A stretch of DNA of 64,000 bases from Clostridium saccharoperbutylacetonicum N1-4(HMT) (lineage in GTDB: Bacteria; Bacillota; Clostridia; Clostridiales; Clostridiaceae). Position 1 is the stretch's first letter; each line of letters opens with the position of its first letter. The DNA is taken from NCBI RefSeq assembly GCF_000340885.1, contig NC_020291.1:3409001-3473000 (forward strand), in the 5' to 3' direction. Below the pieces are notes generated by a model that did no database searches, was not told the DNA's origin, and was given only the letters and a program-made list of their open reading frames with translations. Positions 17,385 through 25,052 of the stretch are shown one piece after another. The translations under genes and the position numbers were made by a program.

Positions 17385-17438
17385 TTGGCTTTTACTGGAA
17401 TAACAATTAGAATAAATATATAAAAAGAACGCGCGTTC
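17385..17438 (+). promoter_or_regulatory. Promoter followed by a perfect LexA-type box
   Basis: TTGGCT (17385-17390), a 17-base spacer and TAGAAT (17408-17413) form a plausible promoter. GAACGCGCGTTC (17427-17438) is a perfect palindrome of the GAAC-N4-GTTC LexA type placed at the transcription start region. It sits 33 bases before the Big2 gene and predicts SOS induction. Confidence 0.65.
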
Positions 17439-17470
17439 ATTTATTATTGAAAATAAGGGAGAAATGATAA

Positions 17471-18463
17471 ATGAAAAATTACTTTAAAAAGTTTAGTATA
17501 ATGTTTGTAATGGCATTAATGTTCATAGGAATTGGAATGATTCAAAATGGTAGTGCAGTTAATGCTGCTACTGTTGGACAACAGTTAACAAGTCCTGATA
17601 CTGGATGGAAGAGGATTGATGCTAAAAAAGATGGTATAATATCATTTAATGGAACATGGTTTGAAGGCCAAAATGACTCAGACTGGAATGGTACTGTAAT
17701 GGAGAGCAATACAGGTAATTCGTCTGTGAAATTTAACTTTTATGGTACAAAGATTAGGTTTGTTACTGTTAAAAATATCGATGGTGCAAATAATGCAAGA
17801 ATAACAATAGATGGTAATAAAGTTTATTCTATCAATTTAAAAGATTCGTTGTCATTTCAAATTTTAGTATCAGAAGTAAATAATTTGAGTTTAGGAGTTC
17901 ATACTGTAGTAGTAGATTTTCCAAATGCTGTTTCAACAGGCTATATTTATTTTGATGCTATAGATATAGATGAAAATGGAAAAATACTACCATATGGCGA
18001 AGCAATATCATTAAACCAATCAATAATGGATTTAAGAGTGGGTGATTCGCAACAATTAACCACAACAACAACTCCAGCAGGAGCGCAAGTAACTTGGTCA
18101 TCAGATAATACAAGAGTAGCAACAGTAAATCCTACTACAGGTGAAGTTACAGGAGTAAGTGAAGGAACATGCACTATAACAGCTACAACTGTTAATGGTT
18201 TAGCTGCGACATGCACTGTTACAGTAACTAAAAAAGATGATCCTCAACCAACTAATCCAACTGGAGATGCAAATTTATTTATTGAATTAGTAGATGGACA
18301 GATAAAACAATACACTGTATCACAAGACGAAATTAATAAATTTACATCATGGTTTGAAAATAGAGATAAGGATCATTCATTTACAGCTACATATAAGTTT
18401 ACAAAAGGAACTTACAAGGATTATGTAGTACATGATCAAATTGATTGGTTTGAAGTAAGATAA
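17471..18463 (+). CDS. Secreted Big2-domain protein, putative SOS gene
   Basis: 330 aa. The signal peptide (about 1-32) ends at NAAT. Residues 33-175 form a beta-sandwich with GWKRIDAKKDG, WNGTVMESN and YFDAIDIDENG, resembling carbohydrate-binding discoidin-like modules. Residues 180-255 are a classic bacterial Ig-like group 2 domain (LTTTTTPAGAQVTWSSDN, TGEVTGVSEGTCTITAT). The last 65 residues, after a Pro-rich linker, are unassigned. No sortase motif is present. A GGGAG ribosome site precedes ATG 17471. The LexA-type box upstream links this extracellular, probably glycan-binding protein to DNA damage. Confidence 0.75.
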   Translation: MKNYFKKFSIMFVMALMFIGIGMIQNGSAVNAATVGQQLTSPDTGWKRIDAKKDGIISFNGTWFEGQNDSDWNGTVMESNTGNSSVKFNFYGTKIRFVTVKNIDGANNARITIDGNKVYSINLKDSLSFQILVSEVNNLSLGVHTVVVDFPNAVSTGYIYFDAIDIDENGKILPYGEAISLNQSIMDLRVGDSQQLTTTTTPAGAQVTWSSDNTRVATVNPTTGEVTGVSEGTCTITATTVNGLAATCTVTVTKKDDPQPTNPTGDANLFIELVDGQIKQYTVSQDEINKFTSWFENRDKDHSFTATYKFTKGTYKDYVVHDQIDWFEVR

Positions 18464-18476
18464 TAGAATTGTATCT

Positions 18477-18507
18477 AAGGCACTTTCAGTAATGTAAGTG
18501 TCTTTTA
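18477..18507 (+). terminator. Terminator AAGGCACTT/AAGTGTCTT
   Basis: The stem with one wobble pair is followed by TTATTATT. It closes the Big2 gene. A TACTGCGTAATA stretch of the cassette repeat follows. Confidence 0.75.
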
Positions 18508-18751
18508 TTATTACTGCGTAATAGGAAGACATTGTGAATTATTAGATTTATATTTAAAAAGTGCAACATATAATATCTTAAAAATCATAAGTAGTCAATA
18601 TATACTTTGAAAATCCATAAAATTTGTACGATATTAGTTTTAATATATTCTGATAGACATTAAATAAGTTATTGTAGTTTGAATTTGCATATGGTTCTAG
18701 CTATAATCATTTTTATAATATGTACAGTATTTTATGGGAGGTTTTTTTTGC

Positions 18752-19051
18752 ATGAGTGAATTTTTGAAATTAGAGAATTTTATTGGTCATTCAGATGTAA
18801 GTTATGAAGAAGTTATAGTTCAATTTTTACAGGATAACGAAATAATGATTGATGATTTTGAGTATGTAGGGAGATGTGATTCTGAGTGCCTGGAATGTAA
18901 TGCAGAAAATTTTAGTGTCTGGCGTAGGGATATAGGAGTCATTGAAGAAGAAAACAGTTTTACTTTCGATTTAGATGCTGCTGATGAAACATTAGATTTT
19001 GCTATATACTTGTGTAATAAATGCAATAAATGGACTATCTATATTGAATAA
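18752..19051 (+). CDS. Small acidic protein with two CxxC pairs, possible zinc ribbon
   Basis: 99 aa from ATG 18752. GGGAGG (18736-18741) with 10-base spacing decides this start over ATG 18734. CDSECLEC (about residues 42-49) and CNKCNKW near the C terminus form two cysteine pairs spaced about 45 residues apart, compatible with a zinc ribbon. The ending CNKxNKW-x-I-x-I-E resembles that of the protein at 58686 (CTACNKWVISLLE), suggesting a shared small family. Its function is unknown. It is cytoplasmic and a single gene. Confidence 0.65.
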   Translation: MSEFLKLENFIGHSDVSYEEVIVQFLQDNEIMIDDFEYVGRCDSECLECNAENFSVWRRDIGVIEEENSFTFDLDAADETLDFAIYLCNKCNKWTIYIE

Positions 19052-19325
19052 CACATCATTCTTATATATGGAGGTTTAAGTGATGGGCTTAGTTTTTCAG
19101 ATGCAGTATATTTAGCAATAAGATTCTATATGATTAAATTTTATATAATGATATAGAATCTAAAAATAATGATTTAAAAAGCTATAGAAATTCTAAAATC
19201 ATTCAGAAGAGTGCGTTTTTTATTATAGAGGTAATTAAATGTTAGGATAAGAATGGTATATATTCGAATGGATATCTGTATCTAACCAATGGTCTAAATT
19301 GAATGGTAAATTGTGCTATGCATGG
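19052..19325. other. Gene-free stretch with degenerate coding remnants
   Basis: GGAGGTTTAAG and an ATG at 19083 lead to an early stop. A neighbouring frame reads DGLSFSDAVYLAIRFYMIKF, protein-like but without a start. From about 19248 the sequence WISVSNQWSKLNGKLCYAW resembles a degraded cell-wall-binding repeat joined by a frameshift to the next segment. Confidence 0.35.
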
Positions 19326-19517
19326 GAATTGTACAACTCCAGATGGTTATAGAATTTATGAAACTGGTACGTGGGTTAAATAGAATAATAAATAGTAATA
19401 AAGTATTTAAGGGCACGGGAGAAATCCTGCGTCCTTTATTTTTTTGCCTAATTTTAGTCACAATAATTTAAAAACAGCATATATGTAGTAGGTATAGGCA
19501 TAAAAGGAGTGAGATAA

Positions 19518-19688
19518 TTGGGAAATATAATTAAGGTTAATTTGTATGTAAAAATGAAAAGAAAAAATGATAATAAATTAAGTTTGAAAACTATAGAAGA
19601 AATCATTTTGAAATATAAGAATTGGCTAAAGGAAAACAATAGAGAGGATAAAATAGAAACTTATGAGGAATTTCTACAAGCTCAATAG
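19518..19688 (+). CDS. Small hypothetical protein, 56 aa (copy 2)
   Basis: The protein is identical to that encoded at 10500, with the same TTG start and AAAAGGAGTGAG ribosome site. One synonymous change and a TAG instead of a TAA stop separate the two copies. It is charged and helical, and no family is recognised. Conservation of the protein and of both flanking hairpins suggests that the unit moves or is copied as a whole. Confidence 0.6.
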   Translation: MGNIIKVNLYVKMKRKNDNKLSLKTIEEIILKYKNWLKENNREDKIETYEEFLQAQ

Positions 19689-19701
19689 TATTTTTTAAGT
19701 G

Positions 19702-19738
19702 GCAGTAGCTAGGAGCAATCCACTACTGCTTATTTTTT
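19702..19738 (+). terminator. Terminator after small ORF copy 2
   Basis: GCAGTAG pairs with CTACTGC and is followed by TTATTTTTTT. The following 300 bases to 20045 are AT-rich and hold no gene. A short TTAATTACTATCTCTAAAAA remnant of the hairpin repeat lies at about 19785. Confidence 0.65.
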
Positions 19739-20045
19739 TGTGTAAAATTTTTAAAAATAAGTTGAAATACATTTTAACTCATTAGTTAATTACTATCTCT
19801 AAAAAAATTGTAAATTGAGTTTCAGTGTGCTTGAATTATTGATACCATAAAAAAATAATATACATTAAAGTTGAATCTTTTATTTAATTTATTACTTTTG
19901 CATACGGAATTTAACTTTTCATCTTAGTTTTTAATTAACTATAATATTTTTAAAATTTAAACTTTCTTAAAACACGAATAAGTTATGTTTCAATTCCAAA
20001 CAATAATTATAAAAAAGGACTGACGTTTTAAGGAGATTTTTACTT

Positions 20046-20882
20046 ATGAAAAAAATATTTACTTTAATTGTTATTATGGGCCTTATTGTAACAATCGGAT
20101 ACGATACAAAATGTAGTAAAATCACAACAACAAATATTGTACAAGGAAAGGATCGGTTACAAACAATAAAAGAAAAAGGAGTATTAACTTTTGCTACATC
20201 AAATGATCCGCCTTTTGCATACATAAATCCTGAAACAAGTCAACTAGATGGTGTTGATGCTGATATCATAACTGAAATTGCAAAGCGACTTGGAATTAAT
20301 AAAGTTGAAAGCAAGGAAATACAATTTTCAGATCTATTAGATAAACTAAATACTGATGATAGTATAGATTTAGCAGCTAATGCGATATTTATAACTCCTG
20401 AGCGCGAAGCTATAGTATCATTCACGCAACCATTATATAGAGAATCAGATATTGTAATTGTTCCAAAAGCTTCAAAAATTAATTTTAAGAGTGATTTAAA
20501 AAATGCCGTAGTTGGAACTGAAAAAGGTACTAAATTTGTAGATTTAGTACAAGATTGGAAGAAAAATAACTTAATAAAAGATGTATTAATTTTTAATGAT
20601 ACCATTGAATTATTAAATGCTATAAATAATGGGGAAGTTGATGCAGGTGTAGCTGATTCTGCAATTGTAGACTATACTTTAAAACACACAAAACTTTTTT
20701 TGAAGACATTAACAGATTACACTCCTGAACTAAGTTTACCTACAGGAATAGCAGTTAAAAAAAAGGATACCACATTATTAACTGCATTAAATGAAAAAAT
20801 TAATGAGATGAAAGCAGATGGTACTTTGTATGCAATTCTTGTAGAGAATGGATTCGATAAAAATAAGATGATTAAAAACTAA
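20046..20882 (+). CDS. Amino-acid-type ABC solute-binding protein (family 3)
   Basis: 278 aa. A hydrophobic N terminus (about residues 3-18) is followed by a Cys at position 23 (DTKCSK). The sequence around it is not a good lipobox, so lipid anchoring is uncertain. The SBP_bac_3 body shows LTFATSNDPPFAYI, DGVDADIITEIAKRLG, DLAANAIFITPEREAIVSF and DAGVADSAIVDY. It would bind a polar amino acid outside the membrane. No permease or ATPase gene is nearby, so it is an orphan and may share another transporter or act as a sensor. GGAG precedes ATG 20046. Confidence 0.82.
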   Translation: MKKIFTLIVIMGLIVTIGYDTKCSKITTTNIVQGKDRLQTIKEKGVLTFATSNDPPFAYINPETSQLDGVDADIITEIAKRLGINKVESKEIQFSDLLDKLNTDDSIDLAANAIFITPEREAIVSFTQPLYRESDIVIVPKASKINFKSDLKNAVVGTEKGTKFVDLVQDWKKNNLIKDVLIFNDTIELLNAINNGEVDAGVADSAIVDYTLKHTKLFLKTLTDYTPELSLPTGIAVKKKDTTLLTALNEKINEMKADGTLYAILVENGFDKNKMIKN

Positions 20883-20967
20883 TGGTACAAGTACAAAGGT
20901 GATAGTATTTTTTTAATAAAAACCATTAGATAAACCAGGCGCTTAAAAAAGAAGTAAACCATGTTTT

Positions 20968-21002
20968 AAACTAGGAGATAATAAAATTTCCTAGTTTCTT
21001 TT
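20968..21002 (+). terminator. Terminator AAACTAGGA/TCCTAGTTT
   Basis: A perfect 9-bp stem is followed by CTTTTATG. It lies downstream of the solute-binding-protein gene. Confidence 0.7.
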
Positions 21003-21039
21003 ATGTTCATATTTACAAAATAATCTAATAGTAGTAAAA

Positions 21040-21060
21040 TATAATACGAACACTAGTTCG
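21040..21060 (+). promoter_or_regulatory. -10 element plus perfect LexA box
   Basis: TATAAT (21040-21045) is directly followed by CGAACACTAGTTCG (21047-21060). This 14-base perfect palindrome equals the Firmicute LexA box CGAAC-N4-GTTCG. It precedes the orphan LexA DNA-binding-domain gene by 52 bases. No good -35 at 17 bases was found. Confidence 0.75.
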
Positions 21061-21112
21061 CATTATTAAAATAAACATTGTACATAAATATTTATTTAAA
21101 GGAGAAGATTAA

Positions 21113-21325
21113 ATGTTGACGGAAAAAGAGAGAACAATATTAAATATTATTGAGATGTATATTAGAGAAAAGAGTATGTCCCCAACGGTTAGGGAAATTG
21201 CTGAAATAGCAGAATTGAATTCAACAGCAACAGTACAAAAATATATTAATATATTAGAAAGTAAAGGATATATTTTAAAAGAGAAAGGTTGCTGCAGAAG
21301 CATTAGAATAAAGAAAATAAGCTAA
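21113..21325 (+). CDS. Stand-alone LexA-type DNA-binding domain (70 aa)
   Basis: The product MLTEKERTILNIIEMYIREK, then SMSPTVREIAEIAELNSTAT and VQKYINILESKGYILKEKG is a complete LexA N-terminal winged helix. It has no linker and no autoprotease domain (no Ala-Gly cleavage site, Ser or Lys). AAAGGAGAAG precedes the ATG. A perfect LexA box lies 52 bases upstream. It should bind LexA sites but cannot be removed by RecA-stimulated self-cleavage. It may dampen the SOS response or act for a mobile element. It also lacks the normal dimerisation domain, so affinity may be low. Confidence 0.8.
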   Translation: MLTEKERTILNIIEMYIREKSMSPTVREIAEIAELNSTATVQKYINILESKGYILKEKGCCRSIRIKKIS

Positions 21326-21520
21326 AATAATTAACTAAAATTGATATGAAATAACAAAAATAATTAAGGTTCAGAAATTATGATAGAATAGATATAAAAA
21401 TTTAGAGTTTTCTTAGAAATCACCCAATAACATAATGCGATATTTTATATCAGTATTTGTTATTGGGACAACTATATATTAAGGAAAGAAAAACAAATCC
21501 CCGAAATAGGAGATGGCATT

Positions 21521-21739
21521 ATGATAAGAATAAATTTATCAAAGGTATTAGGGGAAGAAAGATTGACTCAAGCCAGATTAGCTAGAGAAACTGAAATAAG
21601 ACCTAATACTATTTCTGAACTTTATCACGAATTGGTTGATAGAGTTAATCTTAATCATCTTGATAAAATATGTGAAGTCTTAGGATGTGATCTGAGTGAT
21701 ATATTAGAATATGAACCGAATGAGAAAAGCACTGATTAA
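21521..21739 (+). CDS. XRE/Cro-type helix-turn-helix regulator
   Basis: 72-aa DNA-binding protein. RINLSKVLGEERLTQARLAR, then ETEIRPNTISELYHE and LDKICEVLGCDLSDILEYEP follow the HTH_26/Cro-CI pattern of small phage- or plasmid-type repressors. AGGAGATGG lies 8 bases before ATG 21521. It is the second small regulator in a row after the LexA-type domain, which suggests remains of a phage or element control region. The targets are not visible. Confidence 0.85.
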   Translation: MIRINLSKVLGEERLTQARLARETEIRPNTISELYHELVDRVNLNHLDKICEVLGCDLSDILEYEPNEKSTD

Positions 21740-21941
21740 TTTTTTAAAAACTCTAGTTTGTATTAGAAAGATAGAATAATAACATTTTAAATTCTCTTGT
21801 ATTTTTAAAATATAAGGGGATTTTGTGTTCAATGCTCAAGTTTGCATAATGTGTAGAATGTGTATAGTAAATATTTAACTAAAATAAATAAAAATTAAGA
21901 AATAGATTGACAGATAAATTAAAAAGGAAGGAATGAGTTAA

Positions 21942-21995
21942 TTGGGAAAAAGAAACAATTTATATCAGCAATATATAGGAAGTTGGAAAGTTTGA
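21942..21995 (+). other. Possible 17-residue peptide after a strong ribosome site
   Basis: AAGGAAGGAATGAG precedes TTG 21942, giving MGKRNNLYQQYIGSWKV and stop. The start context resembles that of the 56-aa ORFs. It may be a truncated relative or chance. Confidence 0.25.
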
Positions 21996-21998
21996 TAA

Positions 21999-22031
21999 TT
22001 TGAACCTACAAATTAATATTATAGGCTCAAA
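21999..22031. terminator. Hairpin TTTGAACCTA/TAGGCTCAAA
   Basis: A 10-bp stem with one mismatch lies at the 3' end of the minus-strand 22042 gene. It may end transcription from both sides. Confidence 0.55.
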
Positions 22032-22041
22032 ATCATTAGTT

Positions 22042-22254
22042 TTAATATTCACATACTGTATATCTTTGGTGGCAAATAGTGCACATGTAGGTATGACAAC
22101 CATTATGAACATATAGTTCTACCCAATTATGTTCATGTGTAGCATTTACAATTTTTGTTGATTGATTAGTTTCAGCTGCATTAACTAAAGTTGGTGCACC
22201 GCTAAAAAATAATAGCAGTGCTGATAAAGTTACACCTAATAATTTATTTTTCAT
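22042..22254 (-). CDS. Small secreted Cys/His-rich protein
   Basis: 70 aa. A signal peptide with a hydrophobic core (LLGVTLSALLLFFSGAP) and cleavage near VNAAE is followed by about 43 mature residues. These hold HEHNWVELYVHNGCHTYMC, then TICHQRYTVCEY: four Cys and several His in a zinc-ribbon-like pattern. AGGGGGTGAT precedes the ATG. Similar short tails occur in secreted clostridial proteins of unknown role. Metal binding or disulfide bonding is inferred. Confidence 0.65.
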   Translation of the reverse strand: MKNKLLGVTLSALLLFFSGAPTLVNAAETNQSTKIVNATHEHNWVELYVHNGCHTYMCTICHQRYTVCEY

Positions 22255-22336
22255 TTATATCACCCCCTATTAATTACCAATTATATTCCATTTTTATACA
22301 ATAATCAAGTTATCTTAAAAATATACTGAATGAACG

Positions 22337-22400
22337 GCGTCAGTAATATACATCGTGTAAATTTGACGTAGTAACACTATAAAATTCTTTCTTCAGTTAA
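22337..22400 (+). repeat. Partial cassette repeat
   Basis: GTCAGTAATATACATCG, AAATTTGACGTAGTAA and AAAATTCTTTCTT correspond to the second half of the recurrent intergenic sequence (compare 32997-33050), in diverged form. It lies upstream of the MglB-like gene. The rest of 22255-22578 shows nothing else. Confidence 0.45.
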
Positions 22401-22578
22401 CATTGAGCAGTTAGGAATGATATTAAATTGAAGTCTCTAAAAATATACGTAACCAATTTATCAAAAATTAGTACTAAGCATTATTAAAATCTATATATCT
22501 TTTTATTAATGAACATACTAAAAAGTATAAATTGCTACTATGAATTATGTTTTATGATAATTGTGAGGAGGACCTAAA

Positions 22579-23625
22579 GTGAAATCATTAAAAAGAGTAA
22601 TGGCGTTTATTCTAGTTTTTGTTATTATATATACTTCACTAACATGCTGTAGTTTGAAAATAACAAATGCTAGCTCAAATATTACTACAAGGAGACCAAT
22701 TAATATAGGTGTATTACTTTATAGTTTTGATGATCTATATACGTCAATAATTAAAAAAACTTTAGAAGATATTCAAATGAAAAATGAGGATAATGTAAAA
22801 TTTACTTTTTATGATGGAAAAAACAACCAATCTATTCAAGAGGCTACTATTAATAACTTATTTAAAACTGGCAATGTTGACATTTTATTAGTGGATTTAG
22901 TAAATAGAAGCGTAGAATCAGTAAAAAATGTTCTTGATAAAGCAACAGCACTTGGAATCCCAGTAGTTTTTAATTACCTAGAACCTAGAGCAGAAGATGT
23001 TATTAAATCTTATAATAAAGCTTTTGTTGTAGACGCAGATAATAAGCAAGGAGGAGATTTACAAGGAAAGATTATTATTGATATATGGAATGCTAATAAA
23101 TCAAGTATAGATAAAAATAATGATAACATATTACAATATATTATGCTACGTGGTTCTGATCAAAATATCAGGCCACAATATGCTCTTGCGGCAATTAATA
23201 CAAAAATAAAAACAGAACCACTTCAAATAGTAAATGCTAATTTTAATAAGGAATTTGCTAAAGATGCAATTAATTCTTTATTCCTAAAATATAATGGCAA
23301 AATAGAAGCAATAATTGCAGATAATGATGCTATGGCAATAGGGGCTGTTGAGGCATTACAGACATATGGATATAACACCGGTGATCTTTCTAAAACTATT
23401 GTAGTTGTAGGGATCGACGGAATGCCAGAAGCCATTGAATTAATTAATAAAGGAGAGATGGAAGGTACAGTTAGTCAAGATCCCCGAGATACAGCCGAAG
23501 CTCTTTACACTGTTGGAATGAACTTGTTTTCTAATAAAACACCTACAGAAGGTACAAATTATAAGTTAGATAAAATGGGTGTCACAATTTTGCTTCCATA
23601 CCAAGAGTATACGGCAGGAAAGTAG
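22579..23625 (+). CDS. MglB-like sugar-binding protein (ABC type, orphan)
   Basis: 348 aa from GTG 22579, preceded by GTGAGGAGG. The signal sequence ends in LTCCSLK, a fair lipobox, so it is probably a lipoprotein. The periplasmic-binding-protein type 1 fold shows INIGVLLYSFDDLY, FTFYDGKNNQ, ILQYIMLRGSDQN, AIIADNDAMAIGAVEALQTYG and VVGIDGMPEAI, as in D-galactose/glucose-binding MglB. No ATPase or permease is adjacent, so it may serve a transporter or chemosensory receptor elsewhere. A broken paralogue lies at 4517-5248. A cassette repeat begins 15 bases after its stop. Confidence 0.85.
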   Translation: MKSLKRVMAFILVFVIIYTSLTCCSLKITNASSNITTRRPINIGVLLYSFDDLYTSIIKKTLEDIQMKNEDNVKFTFYDGKNNQSIQEATINNLFKTGNVDILLVDLVNRSVESVKNVLDKATALGIPVVFNYLEPRAEDVIKSYNKAFVVDADNKQGGDLQGKIIIDIWNANKSSIDKNNDNILQYIMLRGSDQNIRPQYALAAINTKIKTEPLQIVNANFNKEFAKDAINSLFLKYNGKIEAIIADNDAMAIGAVEALQTYGYNTGDLSKTIVVVGIDGMPEAIELINKGEMEGTVSQDPRDTAEALYTVGMNLFSNKTPTEGTNYKLDKMGVTILLPYQEYTAGK

Positions 23626-23634
23626 TACACAATT

Positions 23635-23742
23635 CTATCAACGGGTGCAGATCTATTATATACAATATAGAAATGAAGTAGTAAATTATAAAAATATTCT
23701 TTGAAGTTAGAATAAAGTTGTTTTTACAAAATATGCTATAAT
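23635..23742 (+). repeat. Cassette intergenic repeat copy C with extended -10 promoter
   Basis: CGGGTGCAGATCTATTA, AATATAGAAATGAAGTAG, ATTCTTTGAAGTTAGAATA and TTTTTACAAAATA lead to TGCTATAAT (23734-23742). The promoter serves the GNAT gene at 23777. Confidence 0.85.
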
Positions 23743-23776
23743 TAATACATAATATAGTTTAGTGAGGATATATAAT

Positions 23777-24223
23777 ATGATTGATATAGAAATTTTAAAT
23801 AATATTGATAAGGAAGATATGGATAATATATTAGTTGTATGGGAATCTTCAGTAAGAGCAACACATACTTTTTTAAATGAAGAGGATATAATATCAATAA
23901 AACCTAAAGTTAAAGAAGGAGCTTATTATGTTAGCAAATTTGTATGTGTAAGAGATGATGAAGGTATCATACAAGCATTTATGGGTGTGCATGATGGTAA
24001 GATTGAAATGCTATTTGTAAGTGCTGAATGTAGATGTAAGGGCGTAGGAAAAAGGCTTGTAGAATACGCAATAAGTAGTTTGAATATAAATTATGTAGAT
24101 GTAAATGAGCAGAATGAACAGGGAGTAGGATTCTATAAACATATGGGATTTGATATATTTAAAAGGTCGGAACTTGATGAACAAGGGAATCCATTTCCTA
24201 TATTTCATATGAAGTTAAAGTAA
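23777..24223 (+). CDS. GNAT N-acetyltransferase
   Basis: 148 aa from ATG 23777. GTGAGGATA upstream favours this start over the GTG at 23762, which lies inside the ribosome site. The acetyl-CoA loop is ECRCKGVGKRLVEYAI, followed by VDVNEQNEQGVGFYKHMGF, the canonical C-terminal GNAT fold. It resembles the YjaB/YhbS-like group; the substrate is unknown. It has its own extended -10 promoter inside the cassette repeat. Its natural terminator was later split by the IS element at 24302. Confidence 0.85.
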   Translation: MIDIEILNNIDKEDMDNILVVWESSVRATHTFLNEEDIISIKPKVKEGAYYVSKFVCVRDDEGIIQAFMGVHDGKIEMLFVSAECRCKGVGKRLVEYAISSLNINYVDVNEQNEQGVGFYKHMGFDIFKRSELDEQGNPFPIFHMKLK

Positions 24224-24282
24224 ACATATTTAACTTGTAATTTTCCTAAATCATAAATTAATACAATTAAATAATAAATTCT

Positions 24283-24301
24283 AAAATCGCATTCAAGAGA
24301 T
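24283..24301 (+). terminator. Left half of a cassette terminator split by the IS
   Basis: AAATCGCATTCAAGA followed by GAT is the left arm. The right arm TGAATTTGCGATTTTTTT resumes at 25979 after the element. Joining the flanks after removing one GAT restores a complete hairpin of the family. Confidence 0.85.
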
Positions 24302-24368
24302 TGATATGCTCCCTTTAAGGTAGACAGATTAAAAAATAAAAATCTGTTATTTTAAAGGGGGTATTTTT

Positions 24369-25052
24369 TTGTCTAAAAGATCCAAATATACAGTAGAAGA
24401 AAAGTATAATATTTTAATGGATTATGATAACGGAGTTGGTTCAATACAAGAGATCTGCATTAGCTATAAAATTAGTACATCTACTTTTCATGAATGGAGA
24501 TATAAATATGAAAAGCATGGACTGGACGGATTAAAAGAATCAAGAAAATCTCAGAAATATTCAAAGGAAATAAAGGAACGAGCCCTGAAAGACTATTTTT
24601 CAGGGAAATACTCACAGATGGAAATTTCAAAGAAATACGGAATATCGAATAGATCAGTATTTAAACTTTGGATAAACAAGTATAATAGTCATAGAAAGAT
24701 AATTGCAACACCGGAAGGAATGAGGCACTCTATGACAAAGGGAAGAACTACATCTTTAAATGAAAGAATTGAAATTGTACAATACTGTATTGCTCACAAC
24801 AATGATTATAATAAGGCCGCTGAGACTTATAAAGTCTCATATAATCAAGTATACCAATGGGTTAGAAAATACGAATATGGCGGAGAAAATGCACTCCAAG
24901 ATGCGCGTGGCAGAAAAAAGCCTGATTCAGACCTAACACCTGAAGATAGAATTAAGCTTGAAATGAAAAGACTTGAAGCTGAAAATGAAAGACTAAGAGC
25001 GGAGAATGCATTCCTAAAAAAATTGGAGGAACTAGAAAGGAGGCGGTATTAA
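24369..25052 (+). CDS. IS3-family transposase OrfA
   Basis: 227-aa DNA-binding component. It contains two or more helix-turn-helix units (KYNILMDYDNGVGSIQEICI, SQMEISKKYGISNRSVFKLW, NKAAETYKVSYNQVYQWVRK) and a C-terminal leucine-zipper region (KLEMKRLEAENERLRAENAF). Its length and repeated HTH are typical of the IS150 subgroup. TTG 24369 follows AAAGGGGG. The slippery A-AAA-AAA at 25016-25022 lies in the correct phase (codons CTA AAA AAA) near its end and shifts ribosomes into orfB. Confidence 0.92.
   Translation: MSKRSKYTVEEKYNILMDYDNGVGSIQEICISYKISTSTFHEWRYKYEKHGLDGLKESRKSQKYSKEIKERALKDYFSGKYSQMEISKKYGISNRSVFKLWINKYNSHRKIIATPEGMRHSMTKGRTTSLNERIEIVQYCIAHNNDYNKAAETYKVSYNQVYQWVRKYEYGGENALQDARGRKKPDSDLTPEDRIKLEMKRLEAENERLRAENAFLKKLEELERRRY

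Larger units (their letters stand above)
19325..19748 (+). repeat. 430-bp segmental duplication, copy 2
   Basis: The partner of 10308-10737, with about 5% difference. It begins with the cell-wall-binding tail NCTTPDGYRIYETGTWVK and stop (19327-19386). It continues through the 56-aa ORF and ends after the TTTTTTTGTGTAAAATTTT stretch. Here the cell-wall repeat may still continue from upstream remnants, so this could be the original location. Confidence 0.9.
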
